Source: a virus. From it: DNA of 27,317 nucleotides. The position numbers and the translations under genes were made by a program. Location: positions 1 to 27,317 of the IMG/VR virus record IMGVR_UViG_3300011009_000012; one strand, written 5' to 3'. Positions 21,475 through 27,317 of this stretch are shown here, in pieces; the stretch's first letter is position 1, and every line of letters begins with the position of its first letter. A model generated the notes under the pieces. The model saw only the letters and a list, made by a program, of their open reading frames with translations, did not search any database and was not told the DNA's origin.

Positions 21475-23735
21475 GCCTCCACATCAGCCAGGGTAGGAAT
21501 CTCGTGAATATCGGCCTGCGCGGGCACGCGTACCCCAAAATGACTGCGGAGCGGGCCATGAATGACGCCAGGGGCGACAAAGACGAGGCTGAGATGAGTC
21601 TGGGCCGCGCCTACCCCATCCATACGCGAACTCGCCACCAGCGTGACCTGACTTCCAGAGTCGCCTTGTGAGGGACTAAGCCCGCTCGCCTCCAGCAGTG
21701 CGGCGCCGTCCTCCGCCACAAGCACCGCAAGCAGTTCGCTGGCAAGGACCTGGGCGAGCCCGGTGAGGAGGGCAGTCTGATCGCGAAGAGAACTCGTGAG
21801 CGTTGCTGCAAGGGCCTGTGCCACGCCAGGAGCGGTCAGGATCGTCGTGGCGAGCAAGGCCGCGCTCGCCTGCGTGGCCCCCGCAGTGCCGAGAAAGGCC
21901 GTCGCGAGCTGGGTACTCTGCGCCTGGAGACTCCCCTGCGGTGCGAGCAGATTGGCGCTCACCGTTGGCGTGCTACTGCCTATTGCGGTACTACTGACGG
22001 CGAGTTGCTGCCCTGATAGCGCGATCCCCAGCGCGCTTGCGACGCCAGGGGCGGTGAGCACAGCACTCACGAGCGCACTCGCGAGCGCATGGACGGCTCC
22101 TGCACCATCAACGGTAGCATTGGCCTGCGCCGTCGCGAGCGCCTGGAGACTTCCGGTCGCCTGGATAAGGGCACTGCCAATGGCTGTAGCGATGGCCTGC
22201 GTCACGCCAGGAGCCGTCAGGACAGCACTCGCGACAAAGAGGGCCTGCGCGGCACTGGTAACGGTGGGACTGACGCTTTGTGTCGTAGGATCGCCAGGGA
22301 TCTGGGCACTCTGGGCCTGCGCACTGCCGGTCCCGGCCTGCAGGGAACTCGCAAGGGTGGCTGCGACAGCCTGCGTTACGCCCGGTGCCGTCACAAGTGA
22401 ACTTGCGAGCAGGCTACTGACGGCCTGGGCCGTGGCACTACGGTCGAGTACCTCACTGGCAACGCGCGTAGAGCCCCCGGCACTGCTCCCAGCCGCAGTG
22501 GGGAGGAGTTGCGCGAGGATCGTGAGGAGCGCACTCGCGTTGTCGGTGGCAAGCACGGATACCGCTTGACTGAACAGGGTCTCGAGGCTCGTCTGCGCAC
22601 TCCCACTGCCCGTGATGGAGGACACGCCTGGGGTGGCGCTGGCAATGGCTTGCGCGAGCACGGCAAGGAGCGAACTCGCGAGGAATGTGGCCGTCGCCTG
22701 GGTCACCCCGAGGCCTATGACAAGCGCACTGATGATGGTCGCGAGGGATGCCGTCGCGCTCCCCGTCGCCGTGGGAAGCACCGTGCTCGTGACCTGGACG
22801 GTGGCGAGGCCACTTGCGGCACTGAGAAGCGCCATGAGGGAACTGGCAGTCGCTGTCGCCGCGCCCTGGCTCGCGCCAAGTCCCGCCTGGAGCGAACTTG
22901 CAAGGAGGCTACTCGCCCCCTGGGCACCACTCGTAAGGCCGATGAGCGTACTCAGGTCCTGCGTACTGAGTGCCGTTGCCTGCCCACTTCCGGCGACCAC
23001 TTGACTGAGCAGGGTGGCAGCCAGGGCACTCGCAACGGCGCTGGGTGCGAGGGTTTGACTGAGGAGAAACGCGGTCGTCAGGCTGGCAGCACCCGTTGCC
23101 ACCCCTACCTGACTGAGGAGCGTCGCAAGTTGCGTCGCACTCATGCCGCTCGCCGCGACGAGTTCGCTGAGCAGCGCGGCACTCTGGGCTTGGGCCTGGC
23201 CGGTCCCAGCTTGGAGGCTACTGGCGAGGAGGGTAGCGATGGCCGTCTCTGCCACCGTCCGTGCGAGGAGCGAACTAGCGAGCGGCGTCGCCGCCCCCTG
23301 GCCACTGCCCGCGCCGGGCGTGCTGTTCGTCAGGACACTGAGCGCCGCGAGAGCCTGGGCACTCGGGGTAGGCGCGAGGAGACTACTGGCCAAGCGGACA
23401 CTGCTGGCCTGACTACTGCCGCTCGCCCCAGGCAGGAGGTTTGTGGCAACGAGCGCCGCTGCCAGCGCTTGGGCCGCGACCGGCGTCGCGAGGATTGCGC
23501 TAAGGAGCAGGGACGGCGTGGTCGCCGCCGTGCCCGTCCCTGCTTGGAGTGAACTAGCGAGCAGTGCGGACGTTGCCGTCGCAGCGTCCGCGGGCGCCAG
23601 CAGTGAACTCGTGAGGAACGTCACCGTCCCAGCCGCCCCCCCGCTGACCGCACACGTCGCGGCATTCGGCGTGATGAGCGGCGCCAGATGGGACGGCGGG
23701 GGAAGAAACGGCGGCGGCGGATAAAAGATGGCCAT
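21471..23735 (-). CDS. Giant Ala/Ser/Leu/Thr-rich protein of about 35 repeats of roughly 18 residues
   Basis: This protein has 754 residues and follows a Pro-rich start (MAIFYPPPPFLPPPSHLAPL). From about residue 35 to 680 the chain repeats with a period near 18 residues. The consensus is about A-S-S-L-x-A-x-G-x-x-x-A-x-A-x-x-x-L; LASSLQAGTG and LTAPGVTQA recur almost unchanged. Trp is absent and only one Cys was noticed. The last 60 residues are unlike the repeats (VTLVASSRMDGVG, then HFGVRVPAQADIHEIPTL). The pattern recalls alternating-strand repeats I know from some phage tail proteins and would suit a beta-solenoid or stacked-strand fibre. Helical amphipathic repeats are not excluded. It may be a long side fibre or a host-surface ligand. 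No enzymatic motif is seen. Its start lies 3 bases past the preceding stop with no clear ribosome-binding site. Confidence 0.8.
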   Translation of the reverse strand: MAIFYPPPPFLPPPSHLAPLITPNAATCAVSGGAAGTVTFLTSSLLAPADAATATSALLASSLQAGTGTAATTPSLLLSAILATPVAAQALAAALVATNLLPGASGSSQASSVRLASSLLAPTPSAQALAALSVLTNSTPGAGSGQGAATPLASSLLARTVAETAIATLLASSLQAGTGQAQAQSAALLSELVAASGMSATQLATLLSQVGVATGAASLTTAFLLSQTLAPSAVASALAATLLSQVVAGSGQATALSTQDLSTLIGLTSGAQGASSLLASSLQAGLGASQGAATATASSLMALLSAASGLATVQVTSTVLPTATGSATASLATIISALVIGLGVTQATATFLASSLLAVLAQAIASATPGVSSITGSGSAQTSLETLFSQAVSVLATDNASALLTILAQLLPTAAGSSAGGSTRVASEVLDRSATAQAVSSLLASSLVTAPGVTQAVAATLASSLQAGTGSAQAQSAQIPGDPTTQSVSPTVTSAAQALFVASAVLTAPGVTQAIATAIGSALIQATGSLQALATAQANATVDGAGAVHALASALVSAVLTAPGVASALGIALSGQQLAVSSTAIGSSTPTVSANLLAPQGSLQAQSTQLATAFLGTAGATQASAALLATTILTAPGVAQALAATLTSSLRDQTALLTGLAQVLASELLAVLVAEDGAALLEASGLSPSQGDSGSQVTLVASSRMDGVGAAQTHLSLVFVAPGVIHGPLRSHFGVRVPAQADIHEIPTLADVEA
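21690..23630 (-). repeat. Coding tandem repeat region, about 54 bp per unit
   Basis: The DNA encodes the approximately 18-residue units of the protein above, so the period is near 54 bases with small variations (17-21 residues). Neighbouring copies are diverged and some distant ones are closer, for example the four LASSLQAG(T/L)G units and the four TAPGV units. This suggests repeated rounds of duplication or shuffling by recombination. Confidence 0.7.
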
Positions 23736-23738
23736 CGG

Positions 23739-23912
23739 CTAGGGCTTTAGCGGCAGGACAGGGGCAGGATGGGGCTGGGCCATGCTCCCGCTCTGGAGAT
23801 GCAGGGCATGATACTCGACAAACGCAGCGGCACAGTGCGAGCAGATATAGTGCCCTGACGGGAGTTTCACGATCTGGTGGACGCCCTGGAGGCACAGGGC
23901 AGGCGCCGCCAT
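23739..23912 (-). CDS. Tiny zinc-ribbon protein
   Basis: This 57-residue protein runs from the ATG at 23912 to a TAG at 23739. AGGAG stands 8 bases before the start and the gene ends 3 bases before the repeat protein's ATG. It reads MAAPALCLQGVHQIVKLPSG, then HYICSHCAAAFVEYHALHLQ and a Pro-rich end (HPAPVLPLKP). Cys-x2-Cys followed by two His residues 8 and 11 residues on suggests a small zinc-binding fold, close to but not exactly a C2H2 finger. It is the third such small protein in the structural operon. No function can be assigned. Confidence 0.62.
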   Translation of the reverse strand: MAAPALCLQGVHQIVKLPSGHYICSHCAAAFVEYHALHLQSGSMAQPHPAPVLPLKP

Positions 23913-23915
23913 GCG

Positions 23916-24287
23916 TCAGGCTCCTGCCTGGGGGAGGAGGGTCGCACACCACGCGACAAACGCAAGGACGACCGCATGGTCAGGCGCACTACAGGGATAC
24001 GCATCTGCCGCGAGGTCGAGCAGATGCTGCATGTCCGGCGTGAGGAGCCGCGCCAAGATCTGCTCGCGGCTCGCCTGGCTTTCGTCCTCACTGACGTCGC
24101 GCGGCGGATTCGCCTCATCCCACGCATCAATCGCGTCATCCACACTGGTGCCAACCGTCATATTCGCACAGCCGAGGCAGGTGACGCTAAAGGCCGGGTC
24201 ACGCCAACTCATTTCCGCCACCTGGCGGTCGCCACCACAGCGATGACAGGGGTTCGTGGGGATGTCATGGACCACGGGTTCAGCCAT
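23916..24287 (-). CDS. Lar-like zinc-ribbon protein (restriction alleviation family pattern)
   Basis: This 123-residue protein starts at the ATG at 24287 (MAEPVVHDIPTNPCHRCGGD), with AAGGAGAT 6 bases upstream. A longer frame from 24350 has no such site. Residues 14-50 match the Lar zinc-ribbon pattern: Cys-x2-Cys-Gly-Gly, then FSVTCLGCANMTV, then a helix ending DDAIDAWDEANPP, like the family's typical AIxAWN ending. The C-terminal half is helical (EQILARLLTPDMQHLLDLAA and VVLAFVAWCATLL). Lar proteins reduce host type I restriction, but this ribbon is widespread in phages and the wider family is poorly known. The stop lies 3 bases before the start of the tiny zinc-ribbon gene. Confidence 0.65.
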   Translation of the reverse strand: MAEPVVHDIPTNPCHRCGGDRQVAEMSWRDPAFSVTCLGCANMTVGTSVDDAIDAWDEANPPRDVSEDESQASREQILARLLTPDMQHLLDLAADAYPCSAPDHAVVLAFVAWCATLLPQAGA

Positions 24288-24408
24288 AGGGGATCTCCTT
24301 GAGAAAATGCGACGCGCGGAGAACTGCATAAGGATAGCGCAGCGCGTCACGATTCCGCCACCTCAAGGGAGGTGGCTTTGTTTGGAACGTATCACTGCCA
24401 TAGAAATA
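24288..24408. other. Leader between the tnpB element and the Lar-like gene, with two stem-loops
   Basis: GACGCGC (24311-24317) pairs with GCGCGTC (24342-24348) around a 24-base loop. CCACCTC (24358-24364) pairs with GAGGTGG (24369-24375) around AAGG. On the minus strand these would form in the leader of the Lar-like gene. The second hairpin is followed on the plus side by CTTTGTTTGG, too weak a T run for a confident terminator. It may alternatively be a subterminal structure of the mobile element. Confidence 0.35.
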
Positions 24409-24419
24409 CGTCCAGGGGA

Positions 24420-24439
24420 CTGCCTGCTTTAGCTGGCAG
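24420..24439 (+). repeat. Left-end hairpin of the tnpB-only element
   Basis: CTGCC-T-GC pairs with GC-T-GGCAG around a TTTA loop, with one T-T mismatch. It matches the hairpin at 25719-25738 in 19 of 20 bases. AGGAA follows directly, as it does after the matching hairpin of the second element. It was probably the recognition hairpin for a Y1 transposase. Confidence 0.6.
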
Positions 24440-24501
24440 AGGAATGGACGTCCTGCGTGAGCAGGACCGCTGTTTCCCCCCTGTCCTTTCTCTGATGAAA
24501 G

Positions 24502-24530
24502 TTGTTAAATCTCATTGCATATGGTAAAAT
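24502..24530 (+). promoter_or_regulatory. Promoter for tnpB, probably giving a leaderless transcript
   Basis: TTGTTA (24502-24507), a 17-base spacer and TAAAAT (24525-24530) make a fair sigma70 promoter. The normal start point, about 7 bases after the -10 box, falls on the tnpB ATG at 24537. No ribosome-binding site precedes this ATG, which fits a leaderless message. Confidence 0.5.
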
Positions 24531-24536
24531 TATAGT

Positions 24537-25745
24537 ATGCAACGAACTGTACGACTTACACTCAAACCTACTCCTATCCAAGCACAGGCGCTCACGGACA
24601 CGACGCACCTGTTTACCAAGGCATTCAATGATGTCTGCGCCTATGGCTGGGCACATGCCGAGAGGAACGGCGTACAGTTGCACCACGCCACGTACTATGC
24701 CGAGAAAGCTGCCTGTCCTGGGTTGGTATCTGACCTGATCATTCAAGCACGGGTTAAGGCCACTGAAGCCCTCAAGTCTGCCTTTGCCCTTCAGAAAGCT
24801 GCACGCACGGTCTCGTGTCCGCACTCTGCAGCCTGTCCACCGCGTTACAACCTGCATACCTATACCCTGGCCTGGGACAACGGAACCGTACGTCTTTCGA
24901 CGGTAGAAGGACGAATGTCTGTGCCGTTTACTGTCCCTGGCTATGGTAAGAAGTATATTGGCCTCCCTCCCGACACGGCAGACCTCATCCAGTACGACTA
25001 TGGAAGGTGGGGGTTGCATGTCGTGGTCACGCTGGAAGCTCCCGCCGTGCCACAGACCGATGAAGTCATTGGCATTGACCTTGGTCTGACACATCCTGCG
25101 GTCACATCGGCCAATACGTTTCTTGGTCAGAAAGCTTGGAAAGCGACTGAGGGGCGCTACTTCCGGCTCAAGCGTCGTTTGCAGTCCTGTGGCACCAAGA
25201 GCGCCAAACGGCACTTGCGACACTTGCGCGGGAAACAGGCGAGGTTTCGCAGGGATTGTGATCACCTCTTGTCGAAACAGCTTGCCGAGACGACGGCTCC
25301 TGGGGGCACGCTCGTTCTCGAAAACCTCACGAATATTCGCCAGCGCATGCGGGCAAAACGTCATACCCCAACCAAACGCCGCATGCATAGTTGGTCTTTT
25401 GCGCAACTCTTCGCTTTCCTCACGTATAAGGCCGAAGAACGCGGATTGACGGTAGCTCGGGTTGATCCCAGGCATACCTCGCAGAGGTGTTCTGCTTGTG
25501 GGCATACCGCTCGCAACAATCGTCGTTCCCAGAGTCGCTTTGTGTGCCGTCAGTGTGGCTTCGAGCTGCATGCGGACCTCAATGCGTCCAGAAATATTGC
25601 GGCCAAGTACCGTGCCAGTCGAGGCATAACTCCGACTGGTGTGCCGTTGTCAACCGGCGTATCGTCTCCGGTCCGGTCTGTCGTGCGTCAGCACGCCTCG
25701 CCGGAGGTGAGGGACAAGCTGCCTGCTTTAGCGGGCAGTCGTTGA
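24537..25745 (+). CDS. tnpB: TnpB, RNA-guided nuclease of an IS200/IS605-family element
   Basis: This 402-residue protein carries all RuvC residues: Asp181 in VIGIDLGLTHPAV, Glu262 in TLVLENLTNIRQR and Asp347 in HADLNASRNIA. Between the last two lies a four-Cys zinc ribbon (Cys318, Cys321, Cys337, Cys340; CSACGHTARNNRR then FVCRQCG). An N-terminal helix region begins RLTLKPTPIQAQAL, as in the OrfB helix-turn-helix. Characterised TnpB proteins use an omega RNA from the element's right end to cut DNA next to a short TAM and so help the element persist. The reading frame is intact, so activity is plausible. The last codons are part of the right-end hairpin. The related gene at 27137 has a clearly different N-terminus. 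Confidence 0.93.
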   Translation: MQRTVRLTLKPTPIQAQALTDTTHLFTKAFNDVCAYGWAHAERNGVQLHHATYYAEKAACPGLVSDLIIQARVKATEALKSAFALQKAARTVSCPHSAACPPRYNLHTYTLAWDNGTVRLSTVEGRMSVPFTVPGYGKKYIGLPPDTADLIQYDYGRWGLHVVVTLEAPAVPQTDEVIGIDLGLTHPAVTSANTFLGQKAWKATEGRYFRLKRRLQSCGTKSAKRHLRHLRGKQARFRRDCDHLLSKQLAETTAPGGTLVLENLTNIRQRMRAKRHTPTKRRMHSWSFAQLFAFLTYKAEERGLTVARVDPRHTSQRCSACGHTARNNRRSQSRFVCRQCGFELHADLNASRNIAAKYRASRGITPTGVPLSTGVSSPVRSVVRQHASPEVRDKLPALAGSR

Positions 25746-25750
25746 CGCGA
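25590..25750 (+). ncRNA. Predicted omega (reRNA) scaffold overlapping the tnpB 3' end
   Basis: TnpB guide RNAs come from the last part of tnpB and the right end. Here three stems follow each other: CGTGC/GCACG (25682-25695), CCTCGCC/GGTGAGG with a GGA loop (25696-25712), and CTGCCTGC/GCGGGCAG with a TTTA loop (25719-25738). The third is the last structured element. The guide would start soon after it, within about 25740-25770. The 5' end is a guess. Only the three hairpins are directly visible. Confidence 0.5.
25719..25738 (+). repeat. Right-end hairpin of the tnpB-only element
   Basis: An 8-base-pair stem with one T-G wobble and a TTTA loop, lying inside the last codons of tnpB (encoding LPALAG). 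It repeats the left-end hairpin at 24420-24439 in 19 of 20 bases and in the same orientation. It probably serves both as a transposase recognition site and as the final stem of the omega RNA. Confidence 0.62.
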
Positions 25751-25795
25751 AAGCAAGTTGCCCTCGCGATGGTGCGAGTAATTAATACTAGTACT

Positions 25796-26608
25796 TTATG
25801 CATTAGTTATACTATAAGTGACCGCAAGAGTACCAGACGAGGACACATTGAGCGCCGAGAAGCTATCATGCGTCAAGAGAAATGGCCATGAATTTGTCGT
25901 GGTTGTTACTATAAGTCCCACTTCTGTATAGGCTCTAGCTGAGCCAGCCGTAACGGTATAGGTCACAGTATACGTACCTGTTGCGCCTGCGCCTGAGACG
26001 GCGTTCACCGTACAGGCTGCAGATTCGGTGGGCGTTTGCAGGGCCACGTCGGCCACCGTGGCGGCCGTAACACCCGTGCCTGCCCATCCGACCTTGCTCG
26101 TAATCCCGCCCCCGAGGACCGTAATCGTCATAGACCGTGGCGTATTCGCGGTGTCATTGATGGTCGTCGCCTGCCCAAACAGCCCCACCTGCACCATTTT
26201 TGCAAAGTTGTTGACGAGCAGATTGGCTGGGCCTTGGCGTCTCCCGACAAGCGTTTTCTGGCACGGACACCCGCCCGGTATCGGCCAATGATCGCGAGTG
26301 CGGCAGGGCGCATAGGCACGGATATCCAGATCCATGCGGAAGGCGTTTAGATCGATTTTGGGCTCGCTCATCCCCTCGATCCACCTGCCCGTCCGCGTAT
26401 CCTTGAACCGCACCCGCGCTGGGGCTACCACCGGTAGCGCCCCCTGCGACGTGAGCGGGCCATAGTCCACACCGCGCCGCGCATAGCCCTGCTTCTCCAG
26501 GAGGTAGCGGCGGGTGAGGGCCGCAAACTCCTCAGGATCGAGTTGGTCCGCGAGCAGGGTCGGGAGGAGAAACGGGGTCATGGACGTCGCATGCACTGCA
26601 CTGGACAT
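25796..26608 (-). CDS. Conserved phage structural-type protein, exact role unknown
   Basis: This protein has 270 residues, with AAGGAG 8 bases before the ATG at 26608. The N-terminal 130 residues include a helix (PEEFAALTRRYLLEKQGYAR) and a short Cys/Pro section (GGCPCQKTLVG). From about residue 135 the chain has a pattern found in many tail-region phage proteins: NLLVNNFAKMVQVGLFGQ, GWAGTGVTAATVADVALQTP, then TYTVTYTVTAGSARAYTEVG, FLLTHDSFSALNVSSSGTLA and VTYSITNA. I know this pattern from proteins encoded near tail fibre and capsid accessory genes, but not a function for them. Both flanks are mobile elements. The right one begins within a few bases of its ribosome-binding site, so its original upstream promoter or gene has been displaced. 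Confidence 0.68.
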   Translation of the reverse strand: MSSAVHATSMTPFLLPTLLADQLDPEEFAALTRRYLLEKQGYARRGVDYGPLTSQGALPVVAPARVRFKDTRTGRWIEGMSEPKIDLNAFRMDLDIRAYAPCRTRDHWPIPGGCPCQKTLVGRRQGPANLLVNNFAKMVQVGLFGQATTINDTANTPRSMTITVLGGGITSKVGWAGTGVTAATVADVALQTPTESAACTVNAVSGAGATGTYTVTYTVTAGSARAYTEVGLIVTTTTNSWPFLLTHDSFSALNVSSSGTLAVTYSITNA

Positions 26609-26638
26609 TGCCAGGCTCCTTAAAGAACGTGTGAGAGA

Positions 26639-26740
26639 CCCCTCACTTTAGTGGGGGGAGGAAAACATGTTGAGCCGCACCGGCTCAATTCCAAATGAGA
26701 GTTGAAAACTCTCACCATCCATGCTACCATGTAGGCATGG
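26639..26740 (+). promoter_or_regulatory. Series of four hairpins in the tnpA leader, the last covering the start codon
   Basis: Stem 1: CCCCTCAC/GTGGGGGG with a TTTA loop (26639-26658). Stem 2: TTGAGCCG/CGGCTCAA with a CAC loop (26670-26688). Stem 3: GAGAGTT/AACTCTC with a GAA loop (26697-26713). Stem 4: CCATGCTAC pairs with GTAGGCATGG with one bulged G (26719-26740), and it contains the tnpA ATG at 26737. Leader structures that block tnpA translation are known for IS200. No good ribosome-binding site is seen here. Confidence 0.55.
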
Positions 26741-27147
26741 ATAAGCTACGTCATACAACAGGTTGCGTCTACCAGTCCTCTTACCATATAGTGTGGCGTC
26801 CGGTGTATCGACGTGATGTCTTGCTGGAACCTGTGAAGAGTACGCTAGAGGGCTTACTGCATACCATTGCCTATCAGCATGGCATGGAAGTCCTGGCAGT
26901 CGATGTCCAGCCAGATCACGTCCATCTGTTTGTGTCACTTCCGCCAGCCCTGTCTGTCGCCAATGCCGTAAAGCTGTTAAAAGGCGTTTCTGCCCGTCAA
27001 CTTCGATTGATGTTTCCAGGCTTGCGTAAGCGCACGCGGTCTGATCGGTTGTGGGCACCGAGCTACTATTTTGGTACGGCTGGACATGTCTCGACTGAAA
27101 CCATTCGGAAGTACATCGAATCCCAAGAGAGCCACCATGCCAAGTAG
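26737..27147 (+). CDS. tnpA: TnpA, Y1 (HUH) transposase of IS200/IS605 type
   Basis: This protein has 136 residues, the normal family size. The ATG at 26737 gives the conserved start (MDKLRHTTGCVYQSSYHIVW). The HUH motif is PDHVHLFVSLPP with His61 and His63. The catalytic Tyr126 lies in RKYIESQ, with Gln130 following as in the family. WAPSYYFGTAG matches the conserved strand before the final helix. The enzyme cuts single-stranded DNA at the hairpin-bearing ends and joins them by a Tyr-DNA link. The frame is intact and all key residues are present. An upstream in-frame ATG at 26695 lies within the hairpin leader and is unlikely. Confidence 0.93.
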   Translation: MDKLRHTTGCVYQSSYHIVWRPVYRRDVLLEPVKSTLEGLLHTIAYQHGMEVLAVDVQPDHVHLFVSLPPALSVANAVKLLKGVSARQLRLMFPGLRKRTRSDRLWAPSYYFGTAGHVSTETIRKYIESQESHHAK

Positions 27148-27317
27148 CATGCTGACCTACCGCTACCGTGTGAAAGACGCCACGACAGGGAAGCATCTGA
27201 GGATGATGGCCTGGGCGGTCAATCGCGTCTGGAACTTCTGCAATGAAACCAGTCTGCTTGTGTGGCGTCGTGAAAAGCGGTTTATCTCCGCCTTTGAGCT
27301 GATTAATCTCTGTGCTG
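27137..27317 (+). CDS. tnpB: TnpB N-terminus of the second element (partial)
   Basis: An open frame starts at the ATG at 27137, overlapping the end of tnpA by 11 bases (a second ATG at 27149 is in frame), and runs off the window. The 60 residues seen (MLTYRYRVKDATTGKHLRMM, then VNRVWNFCNETSLLVWRREK) match the N-terminal helical region of TnpB/OrfB, including the VNRVWNFCNE pattern. The RuvC part is outside the window, so activity cannot be judged. The sequence differs from the complete TnpB at 24537, so these are separate lineages. Confidence 0.8.
   Translation, partial: MPSSMLTYRYRVKDATTGKHLRMMAWAVNRVWNFCNETSLLVWRREKRFISAFELINLCA

Larger units (their letters stand above)
24409..25750 (+). 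mobile_element. IS200/IS605-family tnpB-only element (ends approximate)
   Basis: An intact tnpB is flanked by near-identical hairpins in direct orientation: 24420-24439 and 25719-25738 share CTGCCTGCTTTAGC and GGCAG, each an 8-base-pair-size stem with a TTTA loop. At the left a second hairpin follows (24450-24467). The left-end order (ACGT, 8 bases, TTTA-loop hairpin, AGGAA, 5-6 bases, second hairpin) is the same as in the tnpA-containing element at 26622. There is no tnpA inside, so it would move only with help in trans. It lies in the spacer between two phage genes and breaks the operon. These elements make no target duplication, so the exact borders cannot be read from sequence alone. Confidence 0.72.
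26622..27317 (+). mobile_element. IS605-type element with tnpA and tnpB, right part beyond the window
   Basis: A Y1 transposase gene is followed by an overlapping tnpB in the same direction. The left end has the order ACGT (26627-26630), 8 bases, a TTTA-loop hairpin (26639-26658), AGGAA and a second perfect hairpin (26670-26688). The exact left border is not visible because this family makes no target duplication; it lies close to 26622, just upstream of the ribosome-binding site of the gene at 26608. The element may supply transposase in trans to the nearby tnpB-only element. Confidence 0.72.

Noticed and set aside
22509-23552. Long plus-strand frame (347 codons) rich in Arg and Glu
   Set aside because: It is antisense to the repeat protein gene. 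The Arg/Glu-rich, low-complexity product follows from the complement of Ala/Ser/Leu codons. No ribosome-binding site or family motif is present.
21690-23630. Repetitive DNA that could be taken for a CRISPR array or satellite
   Set aside because: The repeats are diverged, vary in length and keep one continuous minus-strand reading frame, so they are coding repeats and have no spacer structure.
24358-24375. Intrinsic terminator at the CCACCTC/GAGGTGG hairpin
   Set aside because: The stem is good but the T run after it is short and interrupted. It could equally be a leader or element-end structure.
24429-25571. 380-codon minus-strand frame
   Set aside because: It is antisense to tnpB, which has complete catalytic motifs.
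1-27317. tRNA, rRNA, diversity-generating retroelement and integrase/attachment site
   Set aside because: I looked for these and saw no cloverleaf, reverse transcriptase motif, integrase or att-like direct repeat that I could support.

Overview
This window looks like the tail region of a tailed phage or prophage of the long, non-contractile (lambda-like) type, in moderately GC-rich DNA. Nearly every structural gene is on the minus strand and is transcribed right to left. Start and stop codons mostly overlap by a few bases (ATGA or TAGTG junctions), as in one long translationally coupled operon. The order is recognisable: two major tail proteins, G/GT tail-assembly chaperones with a -1 frameshift, tape measure protein, minor tail proteins including a DUF1833-type protein, an NlpC/P60 hydrolase, a J-like central tip protein, and tail fibres. 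The host cannot be named from sequence alone. Three Sec-type signal peptides and the lambda-like tail suggest, but do not prove, a bacterial host with an envelope the phage must cross.

Layout in order of transcription, right to left. 27317-26620: left end of an IS605-type element (tnpA and the start of a tnpB, plus strand). 26608-25796: a conserved phage protein. 25750-24409: a tnpB-only element with flanking hairpins and a probable omega RNA. 24287-20421: small zinc-ribbon proteins, a 754-residue protein built of about 35 repeats of roughly 18 residues, an Ig-like baseplate-type protein and an exported Fn3 protein. 20395-19967: an acidic plus-strand gene of unknown function with its own promoter-like sequence. 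19772-19261: two small C2H2-finger proteins. 19264-17251: two paralogous tail tube proteins separated by a plus-strand HNH endonuclease gene. 17188-16431: G and GT. 16421-16089: a staphylococcal-nuclease-like protein. 16018-12656: tape measure with a lytic transglycosylase domain. 12643-5779: tail tip genes. 5774-1450: short tail proteins, an S74 self-chaperoned fibre and a large exported fibre-like protein. 1445-609: a second plus-strand homing-type gene. 493-1: an exported protein cut by the window edge.

The tail genes should act together: G and GT load the tail tube proteins around the tape measure, the tip proteins nucleate assembly, and the transglycosylase and NlpC/P60 domains probably open the cell wall at infection. 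Several features go beyond a standard tail module. One tail tube paralogue carries an inserted beta module, and similar modules occur in the J-like protein and a minor tail protein. Four small zinc-binding proteins are embedded in the structural operon. There is a very large low-complexity repeat protein. Three plus-strand single-gene islands each have a TATACT -10 box. The two IS200/IS605-family elements share the same left-end hairpin architecture.

Family assignments come from motif recognition by eye. No database search was run.
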